Source: DASYML01 sp036399835 (GTDB taxonomy: Bacteria; Acidobacteriota; Blastocatellia; Pyrinomonadales; Pyrinomonadaceae). From it: a stretch of DNA of 53,395 nt. Where the stretch lies: the NCBI GenBank assembly GCA_036399835.1, contig DASWMI010000114.1, forward strand, positions 1 to 53,395, in the 5' to 3' direction. Positions 8,896-17,509 of the stretch are shown here, in pieces (positions within the stretch are counted from its first letter, which is position 1; every line of letters begins with the position of its first letter). Made by a program: the position numbers and the translations under genes. A model generated the notes under the pieces. That model had not been told where the DNA came from and made no database searches. It saw nothing but the letters and a program-made list of their open reading frames with translations.

Positions 8896-11420
8896 ATTTC
8901 ATACTGCAAATGGCGCGCAGAGAGATACGCTCCTCCTGGCGTCGCCTGCTCTTTTTCTTTCTCTGCATAGGCATCGGCGTCGGCTCAATCGTCGCGCTCC
9001 GCTCGACCATACAGCAGGTCAACCGCACCGTGGCGGGCGAGGCACGACAGCTCCTGACCGCGGACGTGCAGGTGGATTCGACACGCGAGTGGAAGCCGGA
9101 ATCGCTCGCCGTCATAGAACGCACGGCGCGCCCGCCGCTCGTCTTGGAGAGGACCGAAACGATTGAAGCCAACACGATGGCGCGCCCCGCTACTGCTTCA
9201 AGCGAGGGCGCGATGATGGTCGAGCTCAAGGGCATCGAGCCTTCTTTTCCGCTCTATGGCGATTTCAGGCTCGCGGATGGAAGACGATTCGATTACTCCG
9301 TCGTCGCGGGTGGCGGCGCTCTTGTCGCGCCACTCCTGCTCGAACGCCTGCGCCTGAATGTTGGTGACAGAATCAAAATCGGCGAGTCCACCTTCGAGAT
9401 TCGCGGCGTCATCGAGCGAGAGCCTGGCAGCGGCGGCGGATTCCGTCTCGGCCCGCGCGTCTTTATAGAACGCGCGGCGGTCGAGGCGACTGGCCTCACG
9501 GGATTCGGCAGCCGCGCTCGCCGCCGTATTCTGCTCAAAGTACGCGAGGGCGCGCTTGAAGAGGTCTTGCAAACACTGCGCGGCGAACTCAAGGGCCAGC
9601 TCGTCGCGGTCAATTCCTACAGAGACGCGCAGGAGAATTTGAGCGAGCAGTTTGCGCGGACCGAAAACTATCTCTCGCTGACGGGCCTCATCGTGCTCGT
9701 CCTCGGCGGCATCGGCGTGTCCAGCGTGACCCGCGTCTTTATAGAGCAGAAGCGACAGACTATCGCCGTGCTCAAGTGCATAGGCGGGACTGGCAGGCAG
9801 ATTACTGCTGCCTATCTGGCACAGGTCATGGCGCTGGGGTTGATGGGAAGCCTGCTCGGTGTGGTGCTCGCAAGGGGCGCGCTCCTTCTGGTGGCCCACT
9901 ACTTTGCGCAGAGCCTGCCACCGAACATGAGCTACGAGCTTGCTCCCGGCGCTGTCGCTCAGGGGCTGGGGCTGGGGCTGCTCGTCTCCATCATGTTCTC
10001 GGCCTTGCCGCTGCTGCGCATTCGGCACATCAAACCCAACATGTTGCTGCGCGATGAAGATGACGCTGGCGCGGGCCGCAGGCTGGACTGGCCGCGACTG
10101 TTAACGGGCGCGCTTCTCTTGCTCGGATTAGCTTTGCTCTCATCATGGCAGGCAGGCTCGCTCCGCATCGGTCTCTTTTTTCTGGCCGGACTTGGGGCGG
10201 CCTCTCTCACACTCTACGCGGCGGCGCTCCTGCTCATCCGGCTTGTGCGACGCGCCAGGCACGCGCGCTCCTTCGTGCTACGGCAGGCCGTCAATAGCCT
10301 TTATCGTCCGGGCAACCAGACGCGCGTTATCATCATGGCCGTCGGTCTCGGCGCGTTCGTCGTGATGGCTATCCACTCGCTGCAAGTAAATCTCCTCAAC
10401 GAGCTGGACCTTTCGCGGCGCGCGACGCTGCCCAATATGTTCCTCATAGACATTCAACCGGACCAGAAGCAGGGCGTGGAAAAATTGATCGAGCAGGCGA
10501 CCCGCACGCGTCCAGAGTTGATTCCCACCGTGCGCGCTCGAATCTTTGCGATTAACGGGCGCGAGGTTGATCTTGAAGAGCGTGCCGTGCGGCAGGAGCG
10601 CGGTCGGCTGGGCCGCGAGTACGTGGTCACGTATCGCCCCAGGCTCGAAGCGAATGAAACGATTGTCGCCGGAAGCTTCTGGGATGCGCAGCCTTCCAGT
10701 GAGCCTGAAGTCTCCATCGAAGAAGGCATGCGCGGATTGTCCGGCCTCGATGTCGGGGGCCAGATTACCTTCGACATCCTCGGCAGAAAAATGACTGCCC
10801 GCGTGACCAGCATACGCCGCGTGGATTGGAGAAATTCGCGCACGGGGTTTATGGTTCTCTTCAGGCCGGGCGTGCTCGAAAGCGCGCCGCAGATGCTGAT
10901 TGCGCCCATCAATGGCCCGACCGCAGAGCCGGAGCGCTCCCATTTTCAGCGTGCGCTCCTGGACCAGTATCCGAATATCTCCGTCATTGACGTGGCCGAA
11001 GTCGTCGGCACGATCAGTCGTATTCTCAACAACGTGACGCTGGCGGTCTCTTTCCTCGGCGGCTTTGTCCTGCTGTGCGGCGTGTTAATTCTGGTCGGCT
11101 CAATCGCGATGACGAAGTTTCAGCGTATCTATGAAGTGGCGGTATTAAAGACGCTCGGAGCAAAAAGGAGAGTCCTCATCACGATTCTCTTCGTCGAATA
11201 CGCGGTCTTGGGGCTGGTCGCCGGATTGGTCGGCGCGCTCGCGGCCCTCGCGCTCTCTTACGCGGTGACGCGTTTTGTCTTTGAGATTCCCTGGTCCTTC
11301 TCTCCAATCGTCTCGCTCGCGGGTCTGGCCCTCACCATCCTACTCGTGACCATCGTCGGCGTCAGCTCAAGCTTTAACGTCCTGACGCGCAAGCCGCTGG
11401 CGATCCTGCGCGCGCAGTAA
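8892..11420 (+). CDS. FtsX-like ABC permease, YbbP-like
   Basis: The 842-residue membrane protein is the permease partner of the upstream ATPase. It begins with a TTG at 8892 that overlaps the ATPase stop (TTGA), implying translational coupling; a later ATG at 8910 would remove six residues only. The first membrane helix (LLFFFLCIGIGVGSIVAL) is followed by a large extracytoplasmic region, a first FtsX domain starting with ENYLSLTGLIVLVLGGIGV, two central helices, a second extracytoplasmic region, and a second FtsX domain near the C-terminus (VTLAVSFLGGFVLLCGVLI to the end). About ten helices in total, the topology of YbbP-type duplicated permeases. Probably extracts or moves a lipid-linked substrate at the inner membrane; the substrate cannot be told from sequence. 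Confidence 0.92.
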   Translation: MNFILQMARREIRSSWRRLLFFFLCIGIGVGSIVALRSTIQQVNRTVAGEARQLLTADVQVDSTREWKPESLAVIERTARPPLVLERTETIEANTMARPATASSEGAMMVELKGIEPSFPLYGDFRLADGRRFDYSVVAGGGALVAPLLLERLRLNVGDRIKIGESTFEIRGVIEREPGSGGGFRLGPRVFIERAAVEATGLTGFGSRARRRILLKVREGALEEVLQTLRGELKGQLVAVNSYRDAQENLSEQFARTENYLSLTGLIVLVLGGIGVSSVTRVFIEQKRQTIAVLKCIGGTGRQITAAYLAQVMALGLMGSLLGVVLARGALLLVAHYFAQSLPPNMSYELAPGAVAQGLGLGLLVSIMFSALPLLRIRHIKPNMLLRDEDDAGAGRRLDWPRLLTGALLLLGLALLSSWQAGSLRIGLFFLAGLGAASLTLYAAALLLIRLVRRARHARSFVLRQAVNSLYRPGNQTRVIIMAVGLGAFVVMAIHSLQVNLLNELDLSRRATLPNMFLIDIQPDQKQGVEKLIEQATRTRPELIPTVRARIFAINGREVDLEERAVRQERGRLGREYVVTYRPRLEANETIVAGSFWDAQPSSEPEVSIEEGMRGLSGLDVGGQITFDILGRKMTARVTSIRRVDWRNSRTGFMVLFRPGVLESAPQMLIAPINGPTAEPERSHFQRALLDQYPNISVIDVAEVVGTISRILNNVTLAVSFLGGFVLLCGVLILVGSIAMTKFQRIYEVAVLKTLGAKRRVLITILFVEYAVLGLVAGLVGALAALALSYAVTRFVFEIPWSFSPIVSLAGLALTILLVTIVGVSSSFNVLTRKPLAILRAQ

Positions 11421-11490
11421 AGCAGGAGCTTCGCTTTAAAACTGGTCCACCGCTCTAGGTCTCAATCGCTTGATGGGAACTCGGATTGAA

Positions 11491-12639
11491 TCAGACTTTG
11501 ATGTAGATTCTCTTCCTGTAGAGAATCGTCATCAGGCCGAGCCAGAGAAGCAGGAAGGCGAGGGCGTAAGCGAGCGAGGCCATCTGCGGAGAGGCCAGCG
11601 GCACGAAGAGATGATCGAAGATATAGTTGATGAGATTGCCCTGTCGGCCATCCGGGCGCGCAAGCTTCCAGAGCATCATCGAGCGCGCCATCAATCCCGT
11701 CAGGACAAAGAGCGCGAGCGCGTTGACGCCGAAAATCTCAAAGGGCTTTGACCAGCGGCGATAACCCTTGAGGTCTATCAGCCAGTAGCAAGAGGCCAGC
11801 GTTTCGAGCGCCATCCCTGTCGTCAAGAGGACGTAGGAACTGGTCCAGAGCGCCTTGTTAATCGGAAACCAGGCGTTCCATGCCCAGCCCGCGACGATGC
11901 AGACAACGCCTGCGACAAACATTCCCGCAATCTTCTCGAACGCCGCACGATTCGTGCGCAGCCAGTGGCCCGTGAGCACGCCGGAAAGCGTCGTGGCAAT
12001 CGCAGGGATTGTGCTCAGGATGCCTTCGGGGTCGTAAACCTTTCCCGACTTCCAGACGTGTGGACCAAGCACCAGCCGGTCCAGATAGGCCGCCAGATTC
12101 CACTCCTTGCTGGCGAGGTCCGGCGCGCCATAGCCCGGGATGGGCACGCTCGTCATCAAGACCCAGTAGCAGAGAAGCAGGCTCAACATGATGGCTGCCT
12201 GCGCGCGCCAGCCTGTCTTGAGGAAGATGAGCGAGGTGAAGAAGTAGCAGACGGCTATACGTTGAAGCACACCCGGGATGCGAATCGTTGAGAGATTGAA
12301 AAAGGGAAAGCCCGCGAGCAGCATTCCGAGCGCGAAGATGATGAGCGTGCGGCGCGCAATCTTGAAATAGAGGTCGCGCCGCTGGCCCTCGCTTTGTGCG
12401 CGGCGGCCCAGTGCCAGCGTGATGGAGATGCCGACGATAAAGAGAAAGAAAGGGAAGATCAAATCCGTTGGCGTCCAGCCGTGCCAGGCGGCATGATCGA
12501 GCGGCCAATAAACAGAGCCGCTCGGACCTGGATTGTTGACGAGCACCATCCCCGCGATGGTCAGGCCGCGAAAGACATCGAGCGACAACATGCGCCCTCT
12601 CTCGGCTGGCCTCTCAATCTCGTCCGCGACGGCGCTCAT
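11491..12639 (-). CDS. DUF5009 / NagX-like multispanning acyltransferase-family protein
   Basis: The 382-residue protein has about ten membrane helices and the N-terminal signature RMLSLDVFRGLTIAGMVLVN followed by WPLDHAAWHGWTPTDLIFPFFLF, typical of the NagX / heparan-alpha-glucosaminide N-acetyltransferase-like family (DUF5009). Members are associated with amino-sugar use or transmembrane acetylation; the specific role here is unknown. The ATG at 12639 is preferred over one 60 bases upstream because the conserved family N-terminus begins close to it and AGAAGG lies upstream. It converges on the FtsX permease gene and is divergent from the LuxE-like gene. Confidence 0.88.
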   Translation of the reverse strand: MSAVADEIERPAERGRMLSLDVFRGLTIAGMVLVNNPGPSGSVYWPLDHAAWHGWTPTDLIFPFFLFIVGISITLALGRRAQSEGQRRDLYFKIARRTLIIFALGMLLAGFPFFNLSTIRIPGVLQRIAVCYFFTSLIFLKTGWRAQAAIMLSLLLCYWVLMTSVPIPGYGAPDLASKEWNLAAYLDRLVLGPHVWKSGKVYDPEGILSTIPAIATTLSGVLTGHWLRTNRAAFEKIAGMFVAGVVCIVAGWAWNAWFPINKALWTSSYVLLTTGMALETLASCYWLIDLKGYRRWSKPFEIFGVNALALFVLTGLMARSMMLWKLARPDGRQGNLINYIFDHLFVPLASPQMASLAYALAFLLLWLGLMTILYRKRIYIKV

Positions 12640-12732
12640 CAGGTATGATTTAATCCTTCTCTTTGAATAAAGCCGAGCCTCAATCGTGTGAAAAAGCATT
12701 ACATGCTATTGAAGCTTAGATGTAAATAACTT

Positions 12733-12765
12733 TTTACAACTCGCGCAAACTTTTCTGCGTATAAA
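12733..12765 (+). promoter_or_regulatory. Candidate promoter for the 12816 operon
   Basis: In the AT-rich divergent spacer, TTTACA (12733-12738) preceded by a T run is followed 21 bases later by TATAAA (12760-12765), about 50 bases before the GTG start. The spacing is longer than the usual 17, so the -35 assignment is uncertain. The same TTTTTACAA-then-AT-rich arrangement recurs at 24960 and 34317. Confidence 0.35.
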
Positions 12766-12815
12766 AGTTGCGCTCAAAGATACTGCCCGGTAAGCTCCGC
12801 AGCTAAAGGGGACTC

Positions 12816-13901
12816 GTGACCATCACAAAGAACATGCAGAGCGAGATGAGCAACAGGCGCGAAGCCCTTGATGCCTGGGTGCGCGAAGTGGTCCAGTGGC
12901 ATTTCGACCCTCAGACGGGCACTCCCTTCTGGCTCGAATATGCCGAGCGGCTCGACTGGGACCCACGCCGCGAGATACAGACTTATGAAGACCTCTCGCG
13001 TTTCGGTAATTTTCAGGACGAATGGCTGCGCGGTGGTCCGGTTCGTCGCTGGGTCCCGCGCGGGTACGCCGCAAGGCCCGTCTATGTTTTCGAGACCGGC
13101 GGGAGCACGGGCGTTCCGAAATCTCGCATCAACATCGAAGACTTTCGTCTCGATTACGAAGCCTTCAGCCGGACGCTGCCCGAAGAGGCTTTCCCTTTTG
13201 GCTCTGACTGGCTCGCGCTTGGACCAACGGGGCCGCGCCGCCTGCGCCTGGCCGTCGAGCACTTGGCACAGTTTCGCGGCGGCATCTGCTTTATGATTGA
13301 CCTGGACCCACGCTGGGTCATCAAGCTTTTGAAGATGGGGCAGGCGAAGATGGCCGAAGAATACAAGCAGCACGTCGTCGAGCAGGGGCTGACGCTGCTT
13401 CGCGCTCATGAAAATATTCGCTGCCTCTTTACCACGCCCAAGCTTCTGGAGGCGCTCTGCGAAAAGGTCTCTCTGAAAAAGATGGGCATCAAGGGCGTGT
13501 TCTGCGGCGGGACCGAGATGACGCCGCAGTTTCACCGCTTCGCCGTCGAAGAGCTGCTCGAAGGCGCATACTTTGCTCCGACCTACGGAAACACGCTGAT
13601 GGGGCTGGCCGTACACAAACCGCGTCTGCCCGAAGAGAGCTACGACATCATCTATTATCCGCCGTCGCCGCGAGCCTCTATCGAAATCGTTGATCCTGAC
13701 AATCCCGAACGCATCGTCGAGTACGGCGAGACGGGTCGTGTTCGTCTGACGACGCTGACGCGCGAATTCTTTATGCCGCGCTTTCTTGAGCGCGACGAGG
13801 CGGAAAGAGAACCGCCTTGCAGCCTCTATCCCTGGGACGGAGTGCGCAACGTGCGGCCCTTCTCAAGATTGCAGAAGATGGTCGTCGAAGGAGTGTATTA
13901 G
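12816..13901 (+). CDS. LuxE/PaaK-like adenylate-forming carboxylate-activating enzyme
   Basis: The 361-residue product belongs to the phenylacetate-CoA ligase / acyl-protein synthetase branch of the ANL superfamily. The phosphate-binding loop ETGGSTGVPKSR is at about residues 92-103, PTYGNTLMGLA takes the place of the adenine-binding YGxTE motif, and GETGRVRLTTLTREFF follows. The protein stops where full PaaK enzymes would have their mobile C-terminal domain, matching LuxE-like lengths of about 370. Such enzymes activate a carboxylic acid as acyl-AMP and pass it to a thiol. The start is a GTG with AAAGGGGA just upstream. The downstream LuxC-like reductase strongly suggests they jointly convert an acid or acyl group to an aldehyde. 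The substrate is unknown. Confidence 0.82.
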   Translation: MTITKNMQSEMSNRREALDAWVREVVQWHFDPQTGTPFWLEYAERLDWDPRREIQTYEDLSRFGNFQDEWLRGGPVRRWVPRGYAARPVYVFETGGSTGVPKSRINIEDFRLDYEAFSRTLPEEAFPFGSDWLALGPTGPRRLRLAVEHLAQFRGGICFMIDLDPRWVIKLLKMGQAKMAEEYKQHVVEQGLTLLRAHENIRCLFTTPKLLEALCEKVSLKKMGIKGVFCGGTEMTPQFHRFAVEELLEGAYFAPTYGNTLMGLAVHKPRLPEESYDIIYYPPSPRASIEIVDPDNPERIVEYGETGRVRLTTLTREFFMPRFLERDEAEREPPCSLYPWDGVRNVRPFSRLQKMVVEGVY

Positions 13902-13902
13902 G

Positions 13903-14000
13903 GATTTTTGATTTTCGATTAGCGATTGAAAGACGTAACCGAGTTGTTCAATCGTCAATCTCAAATCAGCGAACTTAAATCAAAAAGCTAAAATCGCAAT
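13903..14000 (+). repeat. AT-rich hairpin-forming repeat between luxE-like and luxC-like genes
   Basis: This spacer is much richer in A and T than its neighbours. GATTTTTGATTT near 13903 faces AAATCAAAAA near 13976-13985 and GCGATTG faces CAATCG, so it folds on itself. The spacer at 32535-32630 has a similar layout with CAATCTCAAATC shared, suggesting a second dispersed repeat family. Confidence 0.5.
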
Positions 14001-14006
14001 TCTCTC

Positions 14007-15437
14007 ATGCTTCATATACCTCTGCTGCGCAAGGGCGAGCCTTACAGAAGTCTGGATGTGGCGCGTGTGCGGCACCACAGGACGGGCGAGCTGTTCGTCG
14101 AAATCAGCCAGGCCAACGGCGGGTTGATACGGCGGGACCTACTCGAACAGCGTGCGGGCAGGAAGGCACTCTGCAAGTTTTCCTGTGCCGCGCTGCTTGA
14201 AGTTTGCGCACGCGCGGCTGAACATTTCGCGCATGACTCGCTGCCTCTGGGCGATGAGATGCAAACGCCGGAGGATTATGTGCGGCAGGTTTCGGCGACG
14301 ACGGGTTTGCCCTTCGCGCTGGTCCGCAACAACGTGGCGAAGGTGCGAGGCGTGCTGGCGGAGATGTCGAAAGTGCTTGGCGGGTTAACCAGGGGTCTTG
14401 ATCTTTCGATACTGGACAGAGGCTTTGGAGAGTTTGAAGGACAGTCGCTGAGCTTCTTTCCGCGCAGCCAGGCGCTGGGAGTGGTCCTGCCGAGCAATTC
14501 GCCCGGAGTGCATACGCTCTGGACGCCCGCCGTCGCCCTGAAAATTCCGCTCGTGCTCAAGCCCGGTAGCGCGGAACCCTGGACACCTTACAGAATCATA
14601 CAGGCTTTGATTCGAGCGGGCGCGCCCCCTGAAGCTTTCAGCTATTATCCTACGGACCACGCGGGGGCAGGCGAAATCCTGAGACGGACAGGGCGCGGGA
14701 TGATCTTCGGCGATGCAGGCTCGACCGCGGGTTGGCGCGGCGACCCGCGTATAGAGATTCATGGACCGGGTTACAGCAAGATTATCATCGGCGAAGATTG
14801 CATTGACGATTGGGAAAAATATCTGGACGTGATGGTCGCTTCGATTACGGACAACGGCGGGCGCTCCTGCATCAACGCCTCCGGCATCTGGGCGACGGCT
14901 CATGCGGAAGAGATAGCAGAGGCACTGGCTGAAAGGCTCGCGCGGATTGTCCCGCTCGATGCGGAGGACGAGCAGGCCCTGCTCGCTCCCTTCGCGGATG
15001 CGAATGTGGCGCAGCGCATCAACCAGAGCATAGAGCAGGGATTGGACCAGCCCGGCGCGCGCGATGTGACGGCGCTTTACAGAAAAGGCGAGCGGCTTAC
15101 AACATGGCAGGGCTGCTCATATCTTCTGCCAACCGTCGTACTATGCGGGGATGCCGCGCACACGCTGGCAAACCGCGAGTTCCTCTTTCCCTACGCCAGC
15201 GTGGTCAAAGTAAAAATGGAAGAGTTGCCGGAAGCCCTCGGGCAGAGCCTGGTCCTGACGGCGATAACTTCGGATTCCGGCTTAATCGAGCGGCTCGCCT
15301 CGTCTCCAAACGTGGACCGCTTAAACGTCGGACCGATACGGACCAATCAGGTCAGCTGGGACCAGCCGCACGAGGGCAATCTGTTCGAGCATCTCTATGC
15401 GCGCAGGGCTTTTCAACAGGCCAGCTTGACGGCCTGA
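14007..15437 (+). CDS. LuxC-like acyl-CoA/acyl reductase (aldehyde dehydrogenase superfamily)
   Basis: The 476-residue protein fits the LuxC-type long-chain acyl reductase group of the aldehyde dehydrogenase superfamily. LPSNSPGVHTLW resembles the cofactor/substrate loop, KIPLVLKPGSAEPWTP the conserved Lys region, GDAGSTAGWRGD the Rossmann loop region, and NGGRSCINASG holds the likely catalytic Cys288. It lies 105 bases after the LuxE-like gene, on the same strand. In luminous bacteria LuxC and LuxE form a complex that reduces fatty acids to aldehydes; here no luciferase or LuxD is present, so another use (fatty alcohol, ether lipid, wax ester or glycolipid precursor) is inferred. No strong ribosome-binding site precedes the ATG. 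Confidence 0.82.
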   Translation: MLHIPLLRKGEPYRSLDVARVRHHRTGELFVEISQANGGLIRRDLLEQRAGRKALCKFSCAALLEVCARAAEHFAHDSLPLGDEMQTPEDYVRQVSATTGLPFALVRNNVAKVRGVLAEMSKVLGGLTRGLDLSILDRGFGEFEGQSLSFFPRSQALGVVLPSNSPGVHTLWTPAVALKIPLVLKPGSAEPWTPYRIIQALIRAGAPPEAFSYYPTDHAGAGEILRRTGRGMIFGDAGSTAGWRGDPRIEIHGPGYSKIIIGEDCIDDWEKYLDVMVASITDNGGRSCINASGIWATAHAEEIAEALAERLARIVPLDAEDEQALLAPFADANVAQRINQSIEQGLDQPGARDVTALYRKGERLTTWQGCSYLLPTVVLCGDAAHTLANREFLFPYASVVKVKMEELPEALGQSLVLTAITSDSGLIERLASSPNVDRLNVGPIRTNQVSWDQPHEGNLFEHLYARRAFQQASLTA

Positions 15438-15453
15438 CCGAGTTGTTGTTGTC

Positions 15454-16785
15454 GTGAAGATTCTTTACATCACAGCCGGGGCCGCGAACATGTACTGCGG
15501 GAGTTGTCTGAGAGACAACGCGCTCGCCGCGGAACTCATCGCGCGCGGCCATGACGTGATGCTGATTCCCATCTACACGCCGACGCTGACGGACGAACGG
15601 AACGTCAGCCGGAGTAAAGTTTTCTTCGGCGGTATCAGCGTCTACTTGCAGCAGTATCACGCGTTGTTTCGCCGGACGCCGCGTCTGCTCGACAGGCTCT
15701 GGGATGCTCCGGCGATGTTGAAGCTGGCCTCGCGTCGCTCGATACCGACCAGCCCCAAGCTTCTGGGAGAGTTGACGGTTTCGATGCTAAAAGGCGAAGA
15801 CGGCAACCAGCGCAAAGAGCTGTTAAAGATGCTCGACTGGCTCAGGCAAGAGCCTTTGCCGGATGTTATCAGTCTTCCTTACACGCTTTTAATCGGGCTG
15901 GCGAAGCCGCTCAGAGAGGCTTTGCAGCGGCCCATCTTCTGCACGCTTCAGGGCGAAGACCTCTTTCTGGAAGGATTGCAAGAGCCTTATCGCAGCGAGT
16001 CTTTAAAGTTGATTCGAGAGAACATTCAGCATGTGGACCAGTTTATCGCCGTCAGCGATTACTACGCTCGCTTCATGCCGCGCTATCTAGGCATCCCCGA
16101 AGAGAAGATGCGCACAGTTCCGCTGGGCATCAACCTGCAAGGCTACGAGGCGCGCGAGCGTTCGAGCGGGAAGCCTTTCACGGTCGGTTATTTCGCGCGC
16201 GTCGCGCCGGAAAAGGGGCTGCACCTGCTCGCCGAGACTTACAAACTTATGCGCGAGCGAAATGATTTGAAGAATGCACGGCTCGAAGTCGCGGGCTATC
16301 TTGGTCCGGAGAATAGAGATTATCTGCAAGGCATAGAGCAGGGGTTGAAAGAGTGCGGGCTGGGCGGCGAGTTTCATTACAGGGGAGTTCTGGACCGGCA
16401 GGAGAAGATAGATTTTTTGCGCGGGCTTGATGTGCTCTCGGTGCCGGCCACGTATGATGAGCCGAAAGGAATCTTCCTGCTTGAAGCGATGGCTTGCGGA
16501 GTGCCTGTGGTCCAGCCGCGGCGCGGCGCTTTTACAGAGATTATTGAAAAGACGGGCGGCGGCCTGTTGGTCCAGCCGGATGATGCAGAAGCTCTGGCCG
16601 AAGGGGTTCTCACGCTCGCAGCGAATCCGTCTCTCGCTGAAGAACTGGGCCGGAACGGTTTTCGCGGAGTCCGCGAGCATTACAGCGTGGCGCGTATGGC
16701 CGAGCGTGCGATGGAAGTTTACGGCAGCCTCTCGGACGCTGTGGGACCGAAAGCGGGCGAGACTGCCAGCGTCGGCGCGGCCTGA
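15454..16785 (+). CDS. Glycosyltransferase family 4
   Basis: The 443-residue protein has a two-Rossmann GT-B fold: an N-terminal acceptor domain opening with MKILYITAGAANMYCGSC and a nucleotide-sugar domain beginning near VGYFARVAPEKGLHLLAE. The retaining E-x7-E motif is present in EPKGIFLLEAMACGVPVV, followed by GAFTEII and GGGLLV, all standard for GT4. It transfers a sugar from an activated donor to an unknown acceptor at the cytoplasmic face. It begins with a GTG only 16 bases after the LuxC-like stop, so the two are cotranscribed; a glycosylated lipid product is a reasonable inference for the operon. Confidence 0.9.
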   Translation: MKILYITAGAANMYCGSCLRDNALAAELIARGHDVMLIPIYTPTLTDERNVSRSKVFFGGISVYLQQYHALFRRTPRLLDRLWDAPAMLKLASRRSIPTSPKLLGELTVSMLKGEDGNQRKELLKMLDWLRQEPLPDVISLPYTLLIGLAKPLREALQRPIFCTLQGEDLFLEGLQEPYRSESLKLIRENIQHVDQFIAVSDYYARFMPRYLGIPEEKMRTVPLGINLQGYEARERSSGKPFTVGYFARVAPEKGLHLLAETYKLMRERNDLKNARLEVAGYLGPENRDYLQGIEQGLKECGLGGEFHYRGVLDRQEKIDFLRGLDVLSVPATYDEPKGIFLLEAMACGVPVVQPRRGAFTEIIEKTGGGLLVQPDDAEALAEGVLTLAANPSLAEELGRNGFRGVREHYSVARMAERAMEVYGSLSDAVGPKAGETASVGAA

Positions 16786-16798
16786 GCCGGAGGCGCGC

Positions 16799-16841
16799 GA
16801 GGTTTGTCAGCATCCTTGAAGCGAGGGAGGTTTGTGAGCAT
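16799..16841 (+). repeat. Short direct repeat spanning the ATPase start
   Basis: GAGGTTTGTCAGCAT at 16799-16813 recurs as GAGGTTTGTGAGCAT at 16827-16841 (14 of 15 identical), 28 bases apart. The second copy supplies the GGGAGG ribosome-binding site and ends at the first base of the TTG start of the downstream ATPase gene. Confidence 0.6.
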
Positions 16842-17509
16842 TGCTGGAAGTCGCCGGTTTGTCGAAGGAATATCCGACCCCACAGGGCGCGCTGCGGATT
16901 CTTTCCGATGTCTCTCTCAAGCTTGAGCGCGGCGACGCGGTTTCGATCATGGGGCCATCCGGAAGCGGCAAGAGCAGCCTGCTCTACATCCTCGGCGCGC
17001 TCGAACCGCCGACCAGCGGCGCTCTCAAGCTCGACGGCCAGAACCCTTTTCAATTAAAGGAGCGCGAGCTGGCATCTTTCAGAAACCGAAAAGTCGGCTT
17101 TGTCTTTCAGGACCACTGCCTGCTGCCGCAGTGTTCCGTCATCGAAAACGTCCTCACGCCGACGCTCGTTTCAGATGCCAACGGTCATGATGCTGCGGAG
17201 CGCGCGCGACTGCTGCTGGACCAGGTGGGCCTGGCCGAGCGTATGGAACATCTCCCGGCTGAATTGTCCGGCGGCGAAAAGCAGCGCGTCTCGCTCGCAC
17301 GTGCGCTGGTGATGAAGCCGCTCCTGCTGCTCTGTGACGAGCCGACCGGGAATCTGGACCACAAGTCTGCCGCAGTGGTGGCCGGGCTTCTGCTTGAGCT
17401 GCACAGGCAACAGGAAACGATTCTCCTGGTCGTCACACACAGCGCGGAGCTGGCGGCGCAATTTCCCATCCGCTTCGAGCTAAGCGAACAAAAACTCCTG
17501 CGTCTGTAA
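16841..17509 (+). CDS. ABC transporter ATP-binding protein, LolD-like
   Basis: A 222-residue ATPase with Walker A GPSGSGKSS, Q-loop VFQDHCLL, signature LSGGEKQRVSLARA, Walker B LLLCDEPTGNLD and switch histidine VTHS. This is the MacB/LolD family that drives FtsX-type permeases. The TTG start at 16841 has GGGAGG 11 bases upstream; a nearby GTG is out of frame. Its last base overlaps the ATG of the permease gene. It follows the glycosyltransferase in the same operon, which suggests export or outer-membrane delivery of the operon product. Confidence 0.92.
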   Translation: MLEVAGLSKEYPTPQGALRILSDVSLKLERGDAVSIMGPSGSGKSSLLYILGALEPPTSGALKLDGQNPFQLKERELASFRNRKVGFVFQDHCLLPQCSVIENVLTPTLVSDANGHDAAERARLLLDQVGLAERMEHLPAELSGGEKQRVSLARALVMKPLLLLCDEPTGNLDHKSAAVVAGLLLELHRQQETILLVVTHSAELAAQFPIRFELSEQKLLRL

